From Nothophaeocryptopus gaeumannii (lineage: Eukaryota > Ascomycota > Dothideomycetes > Mycosphaerellales > Mycosphaerellaceae), in the NCBI GenBank assembly GCA_031771865.1, contig JASISA010000009.1, positions 496,001 through 560,000 on the forward strand: 64,000 nucleotides of DNA. The letters run 5' to 3'. Below the pieces are notes generated by a model. The model worked only from the letters and a program-made list of their open reading frames with translations, was not told the origin of the DNA and ran no database searches. Of the stretch, positions 40,953-53,360 are shown in pieces. Positions within the stretch are counted from its first letter, which is position 1; the number at the start of each line of letters is the position of its first letter. The translations under genes were made by a program, and so were the position numbers.

Positions 40953-41002
40953 TACTCATACTCCGATCATTATCATTTACTCATACTCCGATCATTATCA
41001 TT
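40953..41002. repeat. Perfect 25-bp tandem duplication
   Basis: Positions 40953-40977 and 40978-41002 are identical (core TACTCATACTCCGATCATTA). They lie just after the aminotransferase stop codon, probably in its 3' untranslated region. Confidence 0.9.
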
Positions 41003-41165
41003 CTTCTATACTGACTGCTCTATGCAAACTATGCATTGCGCTCTGGTATCTCGCTCTTAAGGAAACGCTCGAATCTGAGCCACAAAAACGCTTCGCTATG
41101 CCCGCTCTCAGACCAACAAAGACAGACAAAGATACGAAACCCAACCCACCCCTCATGCTGGTCAC

Positions 41166-44100
41166 CTAGAACAACTTATCCGGCGTCCCCATCCCCGGCA
41201 AATTGAAAGACCCCCCTTGCGGCCATTCTCCAAGATGCGCCGGATCGCCTCCCACACGCACCCACTGCGCCTTACTCGGCACCCCATTCCCGTCCAACAA
41301 GAAAAGTTGAAACCATCCTGGCGGACAAGTATTAGCGTCTGGCGGCGCCGTAACCGTACAACTGCCTCCCCCACAAGAAGCAGCCAAGAAGTACGTCCTT
41401 TGACCCATACTGTTTCCGTGTGTGGAAGCGACGGATCCCATCATTGAGACGCGGTAAGAGCCGCCGGCTCCAGGAGAAGTGATTGTGAGCGAGGTAGAAC
41501 CGCCGTATGACCAGTCGATGTTGTCGACTGTGAAGGCGGGACGGGATGGATTTCCCATGAGGTAGGGAGGGATGAAGACTTCTGTGCGGTATTCTTGTGG
41601 GTGAGTGTTGTCTTCTGGATCAGAGCCCGAGATGAGCACGCGGGCGTCATCCATGAGCACAGCCTCGGAATGGTACAATCTGGCGATGGTCGTGTTTGCG
41701 AGGACAGTCATTCTGTGGCCGATTGGTTTGCTAGGATCATAGAGGACGGCGTTCAGATTGGGATCTGTGGCGAGTCCGAATCCTGCTACGCCCTGGTGGG
41801 CGCCGCAGGCTATGAGGTATGTGCCGTCGGGGAGGGCAGCCATGCAGGGCATAACACGTTTGCTGGGCATGCGTTCGAGTGTCCAGTTGGCGTTGGGGAC
41901 GTCTGGGGCGATGCTGACACAGTTGTCCAAAGCGATCGCTACGCCGGGGTTGGAGCCACCACAAATGAGAACCTGGAGAGGGTCCGTGTATGGAGCAGAT
42001 TGCGGAAGGATGACAGCCGTTCCTTGGAAGGGGTATGTGCGGCCTGAGTCGGGACGATTGACTGAGCCGGGAATGCTGGGAAGTTGCTTGACGGGCGAGA
42101 GGGAAACTGGGTCAAGGAGGAGAGCTTCGTTGTAGTAGCCGACAAAGATGTTGCCAGCTGGAAGGACGACGATGAAAGGATAGAGGTTGTTCGGGTCGGT
42201 GCGCTCCAGGTAATCGCAGTGTTGTACTCCTCCGGCTTTGGGGAGGAGTTCGAGACTGGGCACTGGAGCGCCATTGGAACCTTGCTCGCCGCCCATAACT
42301 AGGATGGAGCCGTTCGCAAGGATAGCTGCAGATGGGTACCATCGACCTGCTTGGAGGAATAGAGAGTCTGGGTCCTCTTGATAGTCGTTCTTGCCCCATA
42401 CGCCAGGCTTGCCATCGGGCCAGTAGAGTCGAACGCCAGCAGTTGATGGGTAAGACCAGCCTCCGAGGTTGATCTGTCGACCACCTCTGTCGGGAAGCGT
42501 TAAGCTAGCAGAGCAGAAAACATCGGTCTTGACATGCATAGGTCTCCAAGCAGCTGTGAAGTTGTCCAGTTGGGCGACATCCAGCTCGTAAGCTCCAGTA
42601 CTGCTCGCGTTCTCCGAGGTACCAAATTTCTCCATGAAGGTGATCTTGCCGTTACGAGCTGGCTGGGTGACGAGTGGGATGACTACGCCGCCTATGAGGA
42701 ACTGATATGCTCCAGCGGCATTTCCAGACGCGAAGTTCCAGACGTTCTGTGGTGTTCCGGACCAGGTGTATAGACTGATAGCGTTCTGCCCACCACAAAT
42801 CTCACCACCATTGCTACCTTGAGTGTCGTTGGCACAGCGAATGTTGCAAGAAGAGTTGGCGATGAGCTTAGAGCCAGCATCGAGATAGTTCTGAGTGTCT
42901 CCGCAGAAGCATTGCTGGCCGTACTCCGTACCAGCAACGGAGTAGCCGAACTGCTGACAGAGCTTCATGCACTTGGTGTTGGAGTTGTCGGTAAAGTCCA
43001 TCTCGTAAGGTAGAACACGCTGGTTGTTGACATTGTCAGAAATACATCCGGTGAAAGACCAGTTGCCAGGTAGGTTGTCAGTGAGAAAGCCAGGAGCTGT
43101 GAAGTTGCTCATGGTGCCGTTGGAGTAGATCGAGTTACGGCCTCCGTCCCCACACTTCTCCGCTGAGGTACCAGGACACTTCATGCTGCATTCGGAGTCG
43201 TCTCGCAGTGATGGAGAATTGTGGAGGTAGTTGTCGCAGAAGCACTGCACGCCATATTGCAGGCCGGCAATGCTGTAGCCCTCGGCTGAGCATGCAGCAA
43301 TACAGCTCTCGACTGTGTTGGTTTGGTTATCAGGAACGCCGTTGGTGAGAGAGCGACCATTTTGGCTTGTGTCGGTATAGCAACCTTGATACTTGAAAGG
43401 AAGAATAGCAGTTGAGTTGACTCCGGTGGGAATCGCAGACGCTGTAGATTGCACAGACGTTGTTGCCGTTGTGACAGTCGCGTTGGATGTGGGAGTAGTT
43501 GCAGTGGTCTGACCCCCAGCCGGTGCAGAGCTTGATACTGGCGTCGTCGTCGGTGCTGCGGATGAAGTTGTCGGCTTTGGCGTGGGGAAGTTCTTGCTGT
43601 TGTAAGCATAGAGGTTGAGTCTATTCGGACCACCGCACGTCTGGGCAGAGTTTCCATTGCAAGCCATGTTGCATTGTGCCGAGCCATCTGAAGCTGGTCC
43701 GCCTCCATCCTGGATTTTGTTGTCGCAGAAGCATTCTCCGGCATACTCCACACCAGCAATGGTGTATCCTGCCTTTTGACATGCAGCCATGCAGTTCTCA
43801 ACAGTCATATTGTTCGAGCCGCCAACGACTTGTTGGCCAACTCCAAGAGTGCGGCCACCAACATTGTCAGAGTAACAACCCTGGTCGTACCAGCCGTTGA
43901 ATTGGAGGATGGAGAGGCCATTGGGTCCACCACAGATTTCATTGTCATTGCCTTTGCAGTTCATGTTGCAGCGGCCATCAGTGACTGGGGCGCCTCCGTT
44001 TTGGAAGTCGTTGTCGCAGAAGCACTCTCCAGCATACTCTGTACCGGCAATGGTGTAGCCGGCCTTTTGGCAAGCTGCGACGCAATTGGCATTGGTCATG

Positions 44101-45201
44101 TTGTTGGTACCGCCCGCAACGTCCACGCCATGAGCAAGCGCTCGGCCACCGACATTATCGCTGTAGCACCCGAGACTGACCCAATTGACAGGTGGTGGTG
44201 GTGTCTTCGACACAGGTTTCGTTGAGGGTTGAACGGTGCCAGAAGCGTAAAGGTTAAGCCGATTCCCTGCATGCGGATCAATACCACTCCCGACTCGCTC
44301 GCACCAGGGCGCCAGGATACTCACCAGCACCACAGAACTCTGAAGCATTGCCGTTGCATACCATGTTACAGTCATCTATAGTGACATTCGTAGCGCCTTT
44401 TGACAGGTAGTTGTCGCAGTAGCTGAACCATCGTTAGCTTGGAACGTGACAGCAGCCTTCCCACAGCTGCATAGCCACAGATCGAGATATATCGACTCAC
44501 CATTCTCCAGCGTACTCGACTCCAGCCAAAGTGTAACCCGCACTTCCGCATGCTGACGTGCATAAAGCTACACTCATATTACTGAAGCCACCTGGAACGG
44601 GCATTGCGTTCTTCAGTGTCCGCGGATTGCCATCTGTCCAGCAGCCGAAAGAAGTCCAGTTGCCAACACCCGGGTTCACAGCAGGTCCTTTGGGTGCATC
44701 TTTGTTTGCAAAGTAGACGGAGAGGTAGTTGGCAGCTGTGGAGTCATCAGTGTTTGAATTTGCAGATTGATTCATCTCATATGATACCTCCGCAAGCCTC
44801 CGAAGAGTTGCCAGCACAGCTCATTGAGCATTTGATATCATTTTGAAGTGAAGTGGGCGCAGAGAGCTGGTTCCCACAATAGCATTCATCTCCATATTCT
44901 GTGCCTGCGTAGACGAAGTTCTTGCTCGCACAGTAAGTTGCACACGAGGCGCCAGTCATTCCAGTAGCATTGTTGAAGCCTCCGCCGCTGAGTGCTCGTG
45001 GGTTAGACTCACTGTGGAGTGCATCAGCATCAAAACTCTTCAATCAGGATTGCCAACTTACTTGTAGCAACCCACGTATGTCCAGTTCGTGGGTAATGAA
45101 GTATTCCAGGCTGGTGTTACGGTGTTCTGTCTCTCGATAACGAAAGCGTGTGATAGAAGAGCTGTTGAAGAGAGCAAGAAGAGGGAAACAAGTGAAGACA
45201 T
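41166..45201 (-). CDS. Secreted glyoxal oxidase (AA5 copper radical oxidase) with six WSC domains, five exons
   Basis: Extracellular copper enzyme predicted to oxidise simple aldehydes and release hydrogen peroxide. Exons on the minus strand are 45201-45062, 45011-44788, 44735-44501, 44422-44325 and 44266-41166. The introns (50, 52, 78 and 58 nt) have GT..AG ends; a GCTAAC branch point is clear in the third. Splicing gives 1265 aa. The signal peptide MSSLVSLFLLSSTALLSHA precedes six WSC carbohydrate-binding modules marked by repeats of GCYSDN...GYTIAGTEYAGECFCDN...CGG. A Thr/Ser linker separates WSC 4 and 5. The C-terminal 600 residues form the oxidase. The cross-link cysteine is in VFCSASLTLPDRGG. 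The Tyr-His ligands are in RLYHSEAVLMDDARVLISGSDP. The last His is in ASTHGNSMGQRTYF. All copper ligands seem present, so an active enzyme is expected. Confidence 0.9.
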
Positions 45202-47969
45202 CTTGGAAGGGATCACCACCACCATTGAGGTCGTGAAGCTTGAACGAGAGAAGAGAAGACCACGACCTGGTATACGACGTTGCTCAAAGAACATTCAACG
45301 ATTACCAAGGGGCCGATGGCCTGATCATATACCTCTCATCTCCTCCTCCCTCTTCATGGTCGAAGGAAGGCGCCTCCAGCTGGTGTGCAGTGCGAAGCTT
45401 TTCCGTCTGGAATGATCGATTGATCTTGGCTCATTACTGCTGACCATGCGTGCATTGGCAGGGATCGCACAGTGAAACTCCTTCTGCAGCGTGGCGCATC
45501 CTCAAGATCAATGCTCAGCTGATGTGCCGCACAGTTGAGGCTTCGAGATTCAGCATCCACATCGCCTTGAGCCGCAGAATAGACGAGAAGGGCAAGCTGA
45601 TGCAGCTGATAGTCCAATCCTGAGCGGATCCATACCGGAGCAGTTAGACGGTTGCGGGAGCGTGAAGAGATCCATTGCGTTGCTCCTTTACGGAACATAT
45701 TTCTTGGCACCCATGACTCTGGGGCGTAGTTCTCGCCCTGGTGCGGACCCTTTGGTGTCAAGGCGTTTCTCGTGGCGCGGAAGACAGCACGGCTCGATTT
45801 GGTTGTAAGTCTCAACACGTAACAAGTTCGCTTGTTTGTGATGCAGGCGACTGTGGTGAATTGCAATATGCCGTGCGGTATAGCAACAGAGTTCGGGAAG
45901 TGAGGTTGGAGTCGGATAGTGCGAACTCTCTTTTAGCGCCTGATCGAAACGGTCTGTGCTCCTCCACCTCGTGTCCACCTCGTGTCCACCTCCAGTCCTG
46001 TGAACGCCATATCGGGGTATTGTGGCTTCCAACGCTTCCTCTTTGGTAGGTGGTATAAGTACGCCGGCATTTTTAAGATTCTGTGCAGCTCGCCTCGCTG
46101 GCACTAGGGAGCCACAGGACAGCGAAGCTTTCGGCGTACCAGACCGGCTGGATGTCCTGGACCACATGGCAAGCCGTCCATGTCTCACGTCTCACGTGCG
46201 GACCGGGAAATCCTCACCGCCGGGTCTTCAGGTTGTCTCTTGCAGATCTTCGCAGATGACCTGCTCGCTCGCACTTCGGAGGATCTATATCAGGATCATG
46301 CAGCCCGTAATTCCATGCATAAGTGCTATCCGCACGCTTCGGACCACAATCTGAAAACAGCGTTGCGCTTGCATCGGGAGCGTTACTGCCACTTCATGTT
46401 GTGCTTGCTTCCGGCTCGGTAGTAATGTTAGAGCTCACAATCCCGTGGCTGATGTCTGAAGACGGGAGCCCAAGTTCGGTAGCGAAATACATCAAGCTTT
46501 CGACCGTCGACAATCCGCGTGAATCTGACAGCTGCCTCAGCGTGGTAACATCTGTTTTGCTTTCTGGAACCGACTGTGGGGTAGTGAAACCTTCGACTCA
46601 TGCGCCGTGCCCTCTGTGAAGATGCGCGTCGGCCCTGGAGCCGATTCTTTCGCCTGGATGTTGTAGTACGAAATGCGCTCTTGGCAAGGTGACTGTCTGC
46701 AGGCAGGAGCACTATTGATTGCTGCAAGGCTACTATAAGTTCAAGAGATTGCTTCGACAGTAGCCAGATTCGAACAGGCGTCTTGTGGGGAGCGCAGTGA
46801 GATGAGGCTAGAGTCGTGGTGTGGATGTTGTAGTTTGAAGGCAGATGAAAGGAGGTCGCCGGGGCTTTCGTTCATCTCCTCCATTTTGAGGCGCTGCAGA
46901 CGTTGACATGCACGTGGCGCAACATGGGAGGTGGTGACGATCAGCCGTTGGAATTCAAAGTTCACGGCTTGGCTCTGAAGTTTGCTTTCCACTCGGATTA
47001 CGGCCACCGACTTCAGCGACGTCATTCTGGTATGTTTCATGGCGCAATAAAGCGAGCAAGGTCAGTATAAAATTCCCAACGGTTCACGTCTTCTGAGTCT
47101 TCTCACCTTGGTATATCGTTGCGACCTGCTTCTCTTTTCATCTTCGAAGGCCATCCGTTGCCACAGCGCTATCTCCACGATGCTGAAAGGCTATTTAGAC
47201 TAGCTGGTGTTTATTTTGATCAGATCGCGCCGTCTTGATGTGAGCCGCCGCGGAGATCATGATTGTGACTGATGACCAGCGCTACACAAGTGCGCTTCGT
47301 GGACTGTCAAAAGTAGTAATGGTCTCAACTCTGGTGGTCTTCAGCTGGGCGTAAGCTGTGTTTTCGCTGCGATTCGGGGTATTCCTGCCCAGGGTTTCGA
47401 GTGAAGTCGAAGACACTTTGACTACATGGCTCCGTCGAAGCATAGAGAAGGTGTCGAGATGTTTAAAGGGCGCCCAGAGCAAGGCATCGCGTGCCATATG
47501 ATACCCATATTTGAGGCTCAGCCACGACTGCTGACTCTGAGCATGAAGCTCGGGATTCCGTCCTGGTGGCTGTCTTTTCGCCTCGTATTGCTCAGTCGAG
47601 AAACAAAAGCTGCACCTAGCCGCCTCTTGGATTCATTCCGATTTCGCGTGGCAGGTGGAGGTACAGCAATGCTTTCCATTTCACTTGCCAATTTGACATC
47701 TCAGCACAGCACGCTAAAGCTTGTCAGCACCTCGCATGTTCATTTGGTTACATCCACATGCAATGTGTATGGTCCGTATTAGGCAGTTGCAAAGAGACAA
47801 CACTTTGCCCTACATTACATGAATTTGATGCAACGAGTACTTGCATGCGCTTGTGAGATGTCTTGGCGCCGACTGCGCGGGACGTCCGAATCCAGCAGGA
47901 TATCAGCCATCAGGCCCTCTGGGGAGTACAGATGCGCAAACGCATGTATGAGATTTCGATGGCACGGTA
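45202..47969. other. Gene-poor stretch between glyoxal oxidase and P450 relic
   Basis: About 2.8 kb with only short overlapping open frames and no domain. A two-copy CTCGTGTCCAC repeat lies near 45967. It holds the glyoxal oxidase promoter at its left end. Confidence 0.45.
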
Positions 47970-49654
47970 TCATCGATGGTTATGGAGCGCCGTCGACCTT
48001 CTCTCGATCTGCATGTGCATGTCGCGCCAGAATGCGACTCCTCCTTTGACGGTCCAGATCCCGGCATGATTGTCGTCGGCCAACGTCGTCGTGAACGTGC
48101 GGAGGAACGGTTGGAGAGTCAGCTACGACTGATCATGCTGCACAGGTGTACCTGTGACTTACCAGTAGAGGTCCCTTGAACAGCTCCATCATCGCAATGT
48201 CTTTGCCCAGGCACACACGAGGCCCGTAACCGAAAGTCATATTGTACCTGTTGAGTCTTCGTCTGCTCTTCGTCTTCGATCCAACGTTCAGGCCCGAAGA
48301 CTTCAGCATCCTCCCCAAACACGCTTTTGTCGCGGTGGACCAGCCAAGAACTGCAAGTGATCTAGGTTCCTTCCGGTACATATATACCGGCGAACTCGAA
48401 ACCACCCTTGCCGACAAGCCTTGGAAACACATTCGAGGCAGACGGATTAAGCCGCATCGTCTCTTTAATGCAGGCCACGTAGTATGGACAGTGCCCAAGC
48501 ACCTCGTCGTACTGTGGCATTCCTAAGAGTCTGCCTTCGCCAGTAGCAGTATCGATCTCATGTAGCAGCTTTCGGAAGACGTTGCGATTGCTCAGGATGT
48601 GATGCATCAGACCCTGGAAAGCCGTACCTGTGGTGTCGGCGCCAGCCAAGAGAACGAGCAGGATCTCGGCTTTGATGTAGTCATCCGACAGTGGCTTGCC
48701 ATCCTCGTCCTGGGCGTCGATGAACCTGATCCCGCCTTCATTAGTGAGATCCGCTGCCACGAGGCTGGAGTAAATACGTCTGCAGCAGATCAGTCCTTCC
48801 GCCGGCTTGAACTGCCTCAATGTCGTACTTCCGCTGCATCAGGAGCTTGTCTCTAAACTTCATCAACATCCCGATACCGCTTTGGTCTTCAGGCTTAGCC
48901 ACCATGAATCTCTCGCCAAGCCAGGTGTTCTTCAGAGCGTACGTGAGGGGCCAAAGTCGGCTAATCGCCGGAAAGTCGATAAGCGGTCGTGAAAGCCCTG
49001 GATCGAACCTGTCACATCGCTGCCAGCTTCTATGAAGCTAATCGGAGTTCCGAAGCCAATCTCACTGATGATGTCGTAGGCCATGAAGACGGCCCATGGG
49101 GCGGAATTAAAGTGCTTTCCGCTACTCGCGAAGCGTTTGTCAAGCTCTGCCACCCACTGACGCATCCGAATGTCCACAAGCGGCTCCATTTTCTTGATGT
49201 TAGTGAAAGCGTATGGTCCTGCTGCAATCTTCCGAAATTGTGCATGGACTCGATGATCCTGCATGTTGAACATCGATTACGTCTTTCCGAAGCTGCCTGT
49301 GATGTAGTAGTTGCTTTTGTTCGCGTTGCGATTGTAGATCTCTCGGAGCTTTGTGGCATCGCTCACCAGCAACATGGTGGGAGTGACGCGCAATACAGGC
49401 CCTCGTTCCCAGCATAGGCTCCCACAATAAAGACATTAAGCAACGGCAGGCTGCTCACGATATTTTCTGTGCAGTGCAAGCTCCGTGTCGCACTCATCTT
49501 CCCGGAGATTGTGGTAAACAATCCAGAGTCGCGTTGTGGACGCCCAGAATGGACCTGGGAAGTGTCGAATGGGAGACAGGAGGCGATGTTGAACAATCTG
49601 CTTCAGGCAAGATCCTACAATGATTGTCAATATAGCCAACATGACAGTTTGCAT
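47970..49654 (-). pseudogene. Cytochrome P450 pseudogene (pisatin-demethylase-like group)
   Basis: An almost complete P450 reads from ATG 49654 (membrane anchor VMLAILTIIVGSCLKQIV, then RHFPGPFWASTTRLW) to a TGA at 47970. Expected introns are visible, for example GTATTT...GATCAG near 48790-48740 with an ACTAAT branch, and a GTAAGT donor just after the haem block. The gene is broken by TAA at 49278-49276 (after GSFGKT) and TAG at 48364-48362 (after VPEGT). Frameshifts lie near 48970 (before RLWPLTYALKNTW) and near 48250 (before the haem block). Key motifs survive: AGADTTGTAFQ, KETMRL and FGYGPRVCLGKD. Intact relatives are membrane-bound monooxygenases in detoxification or secondary metabolism. 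The survival of splice sites and motifs indicates recent loss. Confidence 0.85.
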
Positions 49655-50162
49655 GGTAAGAGCTGCACAGAGCCTTTCAACGGGAAATCGTCCATTGCTT
49701 TGGGACCGCCTTCACCAATGCCGAATAGAAAGACAATTGAAAGAGCACACTGGATCCCAGGAAGAAGAGGCCTCTCATCTGTTGCTGATCATCCAGGTGG
49801 CCCGGACCCATGACAATCTGGTGCTACGGTCTTCTTACCGCCAGCTGATGTTCTTGCAGTTGCTCAACAACTGGTCCAGCCACAGCGGACTGCAAGTGAG
49901 CATCTTATTCGGAGTCGGGAGCACATATGGTGCCCGGGAATCTGTTTTGAGAGGTTGTGTCTGAGGAGAACCCAGTCGCGAGAAGTCGCCTTGTCGTCAT
50001 TCGACGGAGCTCGGGAAAGAAGAGCCTGAGGCCATAATACAAACGCCAAGACGATCGCAAGAAGAGAGAGCTTCAAGTCCTCTGTCATACCATCGACATC
50101 TCCGTCCACAACCCACCTTACTCTCACCAAACCGATCCCATTCACCTCCGCATCCATCGAAA
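49655..50162. other. Intergenic region between P450 relic and TOM6-like gene
   Basis: No gene seen; it contains the promoter of the TOM6-like gene. Confidence 0.4.
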
Positions 50163-50418
50163 ATGCCACCAAAAGCCACCACCCGCGGCCTGGCCCCCAG
50201 CCGCGCGCCGCAAAGCCAAAGAATCTTCAAAGAGACCTACAACGCCATCACGAACCCAGAGAACAGAAGCGTTGTTACGAGTATAGCGTTCTTCGTCGTA
50301 TGCGCCCGCAATCCGCTGAAGGGACCATGGCAAAATGAAGATGGGAAACTGATTCGATGAACAGGGAGGAGTAGCTTTCCTGTCAAGCAGCTGGAGCGAG
50401 ATTCTGTTACCGCCGTAA
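50163..50418 (+). CDS. TOM6: TOM6-like subunit of the mitochondrial outer-membrane translocase, two exons
   Basis: Small tail-anchored subunit that stabilises the TOM import complex. Exons are 50163-50297 and 50365-50418; the 67-nt intron has donor GTATGC, an ACTGATT branch and acceptor AACAG, and splicing gives 62 aa. The spliced protein has a basic N-terminus (MPPKATTRG), the block YNAITNPENRSVVTSIAFF and, only after splicing, a membrane segment continuing as GGVAFLSSSWSEILLPP at the stop codon. This matches the N-P-E-N...SVV...F and W-(S/G)-E/D-LLPP pattern I recall from Neurospora-type Tom6. Without splicing the frame runs into the intron and ends at 50360 with an unrelated tail. The short length and single membrane segment support the call. 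Confidence 0.75.
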
Positions 50419-51011
50419 GAGTTTGAAGGAAGATTGGAAAGGGAGAAGGGGCTAACGAGACGGTAGTATTTAAAAGACCTACGAACAAGGGAGTCAAAGA
50501 GATGGAAGAAGAAATAGTATGGATGATGGGATTGTACAGATACCAGCATGAGGAGGACGGTGTACGATCAGCAAGGGAGAGACACAAACGGACGGAAATC
50601 TGCGCGAAAGGTCTTCTGGGACCAAAAACAGCTATCCGTGAGATTGCAAGGCACCTACGTCCTTAGAATGAGCGCGGCCTCAGATGCTCAAAGATGCTAT
50701 CACCGTGCACAGAGGAGCAGACATATACAATCGAGGCGCAGTAGCCTGCATTCAACTCATATTCACGACAACCCTTTTGTCATTCTACCTCCAGCGTCCC
50801 ACGCATCGAATTTAGATGAGGATAGGGAGCAAGGTCACCGCACGATGAAGGCCCTACACAATGGGCTGCAAAGCCACCCAAGACAGGAATTCGGCTTCAG
50901 CATTACATCTGTGTGCACAGCTAGAAACTTGGGAATACGTAGACAACGCTCGGAAAGCCATGCAGAGAGCAATGTCTCCGACCAGACCGTGCCACACCAC
51001 GGCACCTCATC
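50419..51011. other. Convergent 3' intergenic region
   Basis: Lies between the ends of the TOM6-like and amidase genes. An overlapping open frame at 50548-51180 is the shadow of the amidase end. No other gene seen. Confidence 0.4.
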
Positions 51012-52650
51012 TCACCCTTTCGTCCTCAACGCTTCAACACCAGCCGCCAAATTCAGTATCCTCTCCTCACTCAACGGCACACCCAAAATCTCCAACCCAA
51101 CAGGCAATTCCGGATCATCAGGATACTCATCATCCCTACACCTCCCAATCGGCACACTAACAGCAGTAAACAAAAGCTGACTCCCAATAACCGTGTTCGT
51201 CGGGAAGTCAAGAGAACTCCATCTAGCAGCACAAGAAATGTCAGTCAAGCAGCTAGCTCCTAAACAACCCAGTCCGAAGACCTGCACACTTACCTCATGC
51301 CCAATATATCCTTCGTCTTCGGCGCCAGTACCTGACAAGTCGGATATATGATGGCGTCGAGGGAGTGTTTGGCGAAAATGCTCGCGACGATGCGTTGGAA
51401 AGAGGATATGGCGACGAGCGCTTTACTGAAATGCGGACTCGCAAAAGCATCCGTAGGCCCCTTGACCAATGCATCGATCAAATCGAGTGCTTTATGATAC
51501 GTCCCTTCAGCCTGTAAGTCCTCAATCTTCAAATGCTTCAACCCTTCCCGCGAGGCGAGGAACTCGTTTATATCCGTTTTCGAGCGCAGGATGTAGGTGG
51601 ATGTTTGCTCTTTCCATTTCTCCAGATCGGGGATTTCTACGTCGATGAGTTCGACGCCCGCGGATTTCAGGTCTGTGAGAGTTCTCTCCAGGACACCGTT
51701 GATGCCTATGTGCGAGCCGAAGGCTTGGCGAAGGACGCCTAGGCGTTTTCCTTCTAGGAAAGGTTGTTTGACCGCTTCGGAGAATTGGTTGGGGATGGCG
51801 CTTCGTCCTGTATATGCGTTGATGGTGGTATAATCATCATTCTCATCATACCCAACCAGCACATCGAGGATTTTCGCTGCGTCCGCGACGGTATGTGTCA
51901 TAGGGCCAGGCGTATCTTGGGTCTTGACGAGCGAGGACATGCCATCTCTACTAATCCGTCCTGGAGTAGGTCTCACACCAACAAGCCCGCAGAAACTAGC
52001 TGGCAAGCGAATGGATCCTCCAGTATCTCCACCAATACCCGCGAGAGCCATACCTGCCGCGACAGCTGTGCCACTCCCGGAAGAAGAACCACCAGGATCT
52101 CGCGAACGGTCGATGGGATGTTTGGTTGTTTCGGTTAGCGAGGAGGGGGAGAACCAGGCTACTGCGAAGTCTGGCATTGAGGATTTTGCCAGAATGACGG
52201 CGCCGGCTTCTCGAAGTTTGGTCACTAGAGTAGCATCTCGGGAAGGCAAGTAGTCTTTGCATGCTTTGCTGCCGTAGGCTGTTGGAATGTCTTTGGTCTC
52301 GATTTGGTCTTTAATGACAATGGGGAGGCCAAAAAGGGGACCTCTTTTGTCTTGAGGCAGCGACTGTATTGCGTCAGAACGAGTGTCTATGGATCAGAGC
52401 TGTGATGATATCGGGGTTCGTTGATATTACAAGAGGTAGGCGAGTAGACGCGTGGTTTTTCACGTACATCAAGTTGCTCGGCTTCCTCCAACGCCGCCTT
52501 GTTGACCGTGGTGATCGCATTGTTCTCCCCATTCAGCTTCTCAATGGTGTCAAGATACTCCTGCGTTGTCTGCTTCACTGTTGTTCTGCCATCGCCAATC
52601 GCTTGTTGCAGTTCCGACAAAGATGTCCATCTTGGCGGGGAGGCGGCCAT
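51012..52650 (-). CDS. Amidase-signature family hydrolase, three exons
   Basis: Ser-Ser-Lys amidohydrolase that would cleave an amide to acid and ammonia or amine; physiological substrate unknown. Exons are 52650-52468, 52363-51294 and 51222-51012; the introns (104 and 71 nt) have GTACGT and GTAAGT donors with TCTGACG and ACTGAC branches, giving 487 aa. I chose ATG 52650 (MAASPPRWTSLSELQQAIGD); in-frame ATGs further upstream exist. Exon 2 supplies GPLFGLPIVIKDQIETKD with the catalytic Lys, the Gly/Ser stretch DPGGSSSGSGTAVAAG and GIGGDTGGSIRLPASFCG with both serines. The C-terminal FPTNTVIGSQLLFTAVSVPIG is created by the last splice. Length and order match fungal amidases of the Amd/GatA-like type. 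No targeting signal is certain. Confidence 0.85.
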
Positions 52651-53360
52651 AACTGCGAATGACCTCTTCATACAAACTTTCCAAGGTGGTTTTCCAGGAT
52701 TCTTGAATGATGTTCTGAAAGCTTGTGTGGATACTCTGGTAATCATAATTCTGTTCATTAAACACCTACGTAGAGCTGGACGGCGGGCCTTCGGCGCGAT
52801 AAGGTTTTGGCTGATGGAGGTTGGCAGAAGCAAGGCAGCTCTGACGTTGTGGTGGGGATGTGTGGAAGCTTGGCATTGACTTGCTCCGAGGCCACAGGTT
52901 GAGGGATTCGAGCCATCACCCTGAGCATCGTCTGGTCTTCAGTGCCTTCAATGACGGCCATCGAGGTACTCTGATCAAGAATAGCCTCATAGATCAGGTA
53001 CTACACGATTCCGTCTTCCGATGTAGTTACACCATCCACACTGCTGCATGTCAGCGAGTATCAAATGCACTATTGACGTCCTAGCACCTACTCTTGTTTT
53101 CGAGCATTTCTCGTCATGAGGATAGCAATACTCTGCCCGGCAGCTTTGACATCGAAGAATCAATTGAGACTTGCAGGTTTCGCATGTCAGTCCGCATTCT
53201 CAACAGTCTCTGTGTACGCCCTAGACCATTGTTAGCCTGTTTTTGTGAAGACTGCGTATGCGAACATGCGTGAGGAGTATGAGAGGCGTGGACATTGAAT
53301 GAGACGTTGAGCGCATTCATACATTCGCCTCGTTGAAGATGATGAGGGGCTGACTTAGCC
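52651..53360. other. Intergenic region upstream of amidase
   Basis: A minus-strand frame near 52961-52758 has reasonable composition (AVIEGTEDQTMLRVMARIPQ) but no domain and no clear gene structure. Otherwise nothing is seen. Confidence 0.35.

Noticed and set aside
43181..43801. 206-aa minus-strand open frame inside the glyoxal oxidase
   Set aside because: Alternative frame of the WSC region; the real frame carries the Cys pattern.
45688..46188. 166-aa minus-strand open frame
   Set aside because: No domain, no signal and no conserved motif; left as intergenic.
46760..46790. Possible tRNA B-box-like string
   Set aside because: The string AGATTCGAACAGG lacks a full B box, and no cloverleaf or A box could be built around it.
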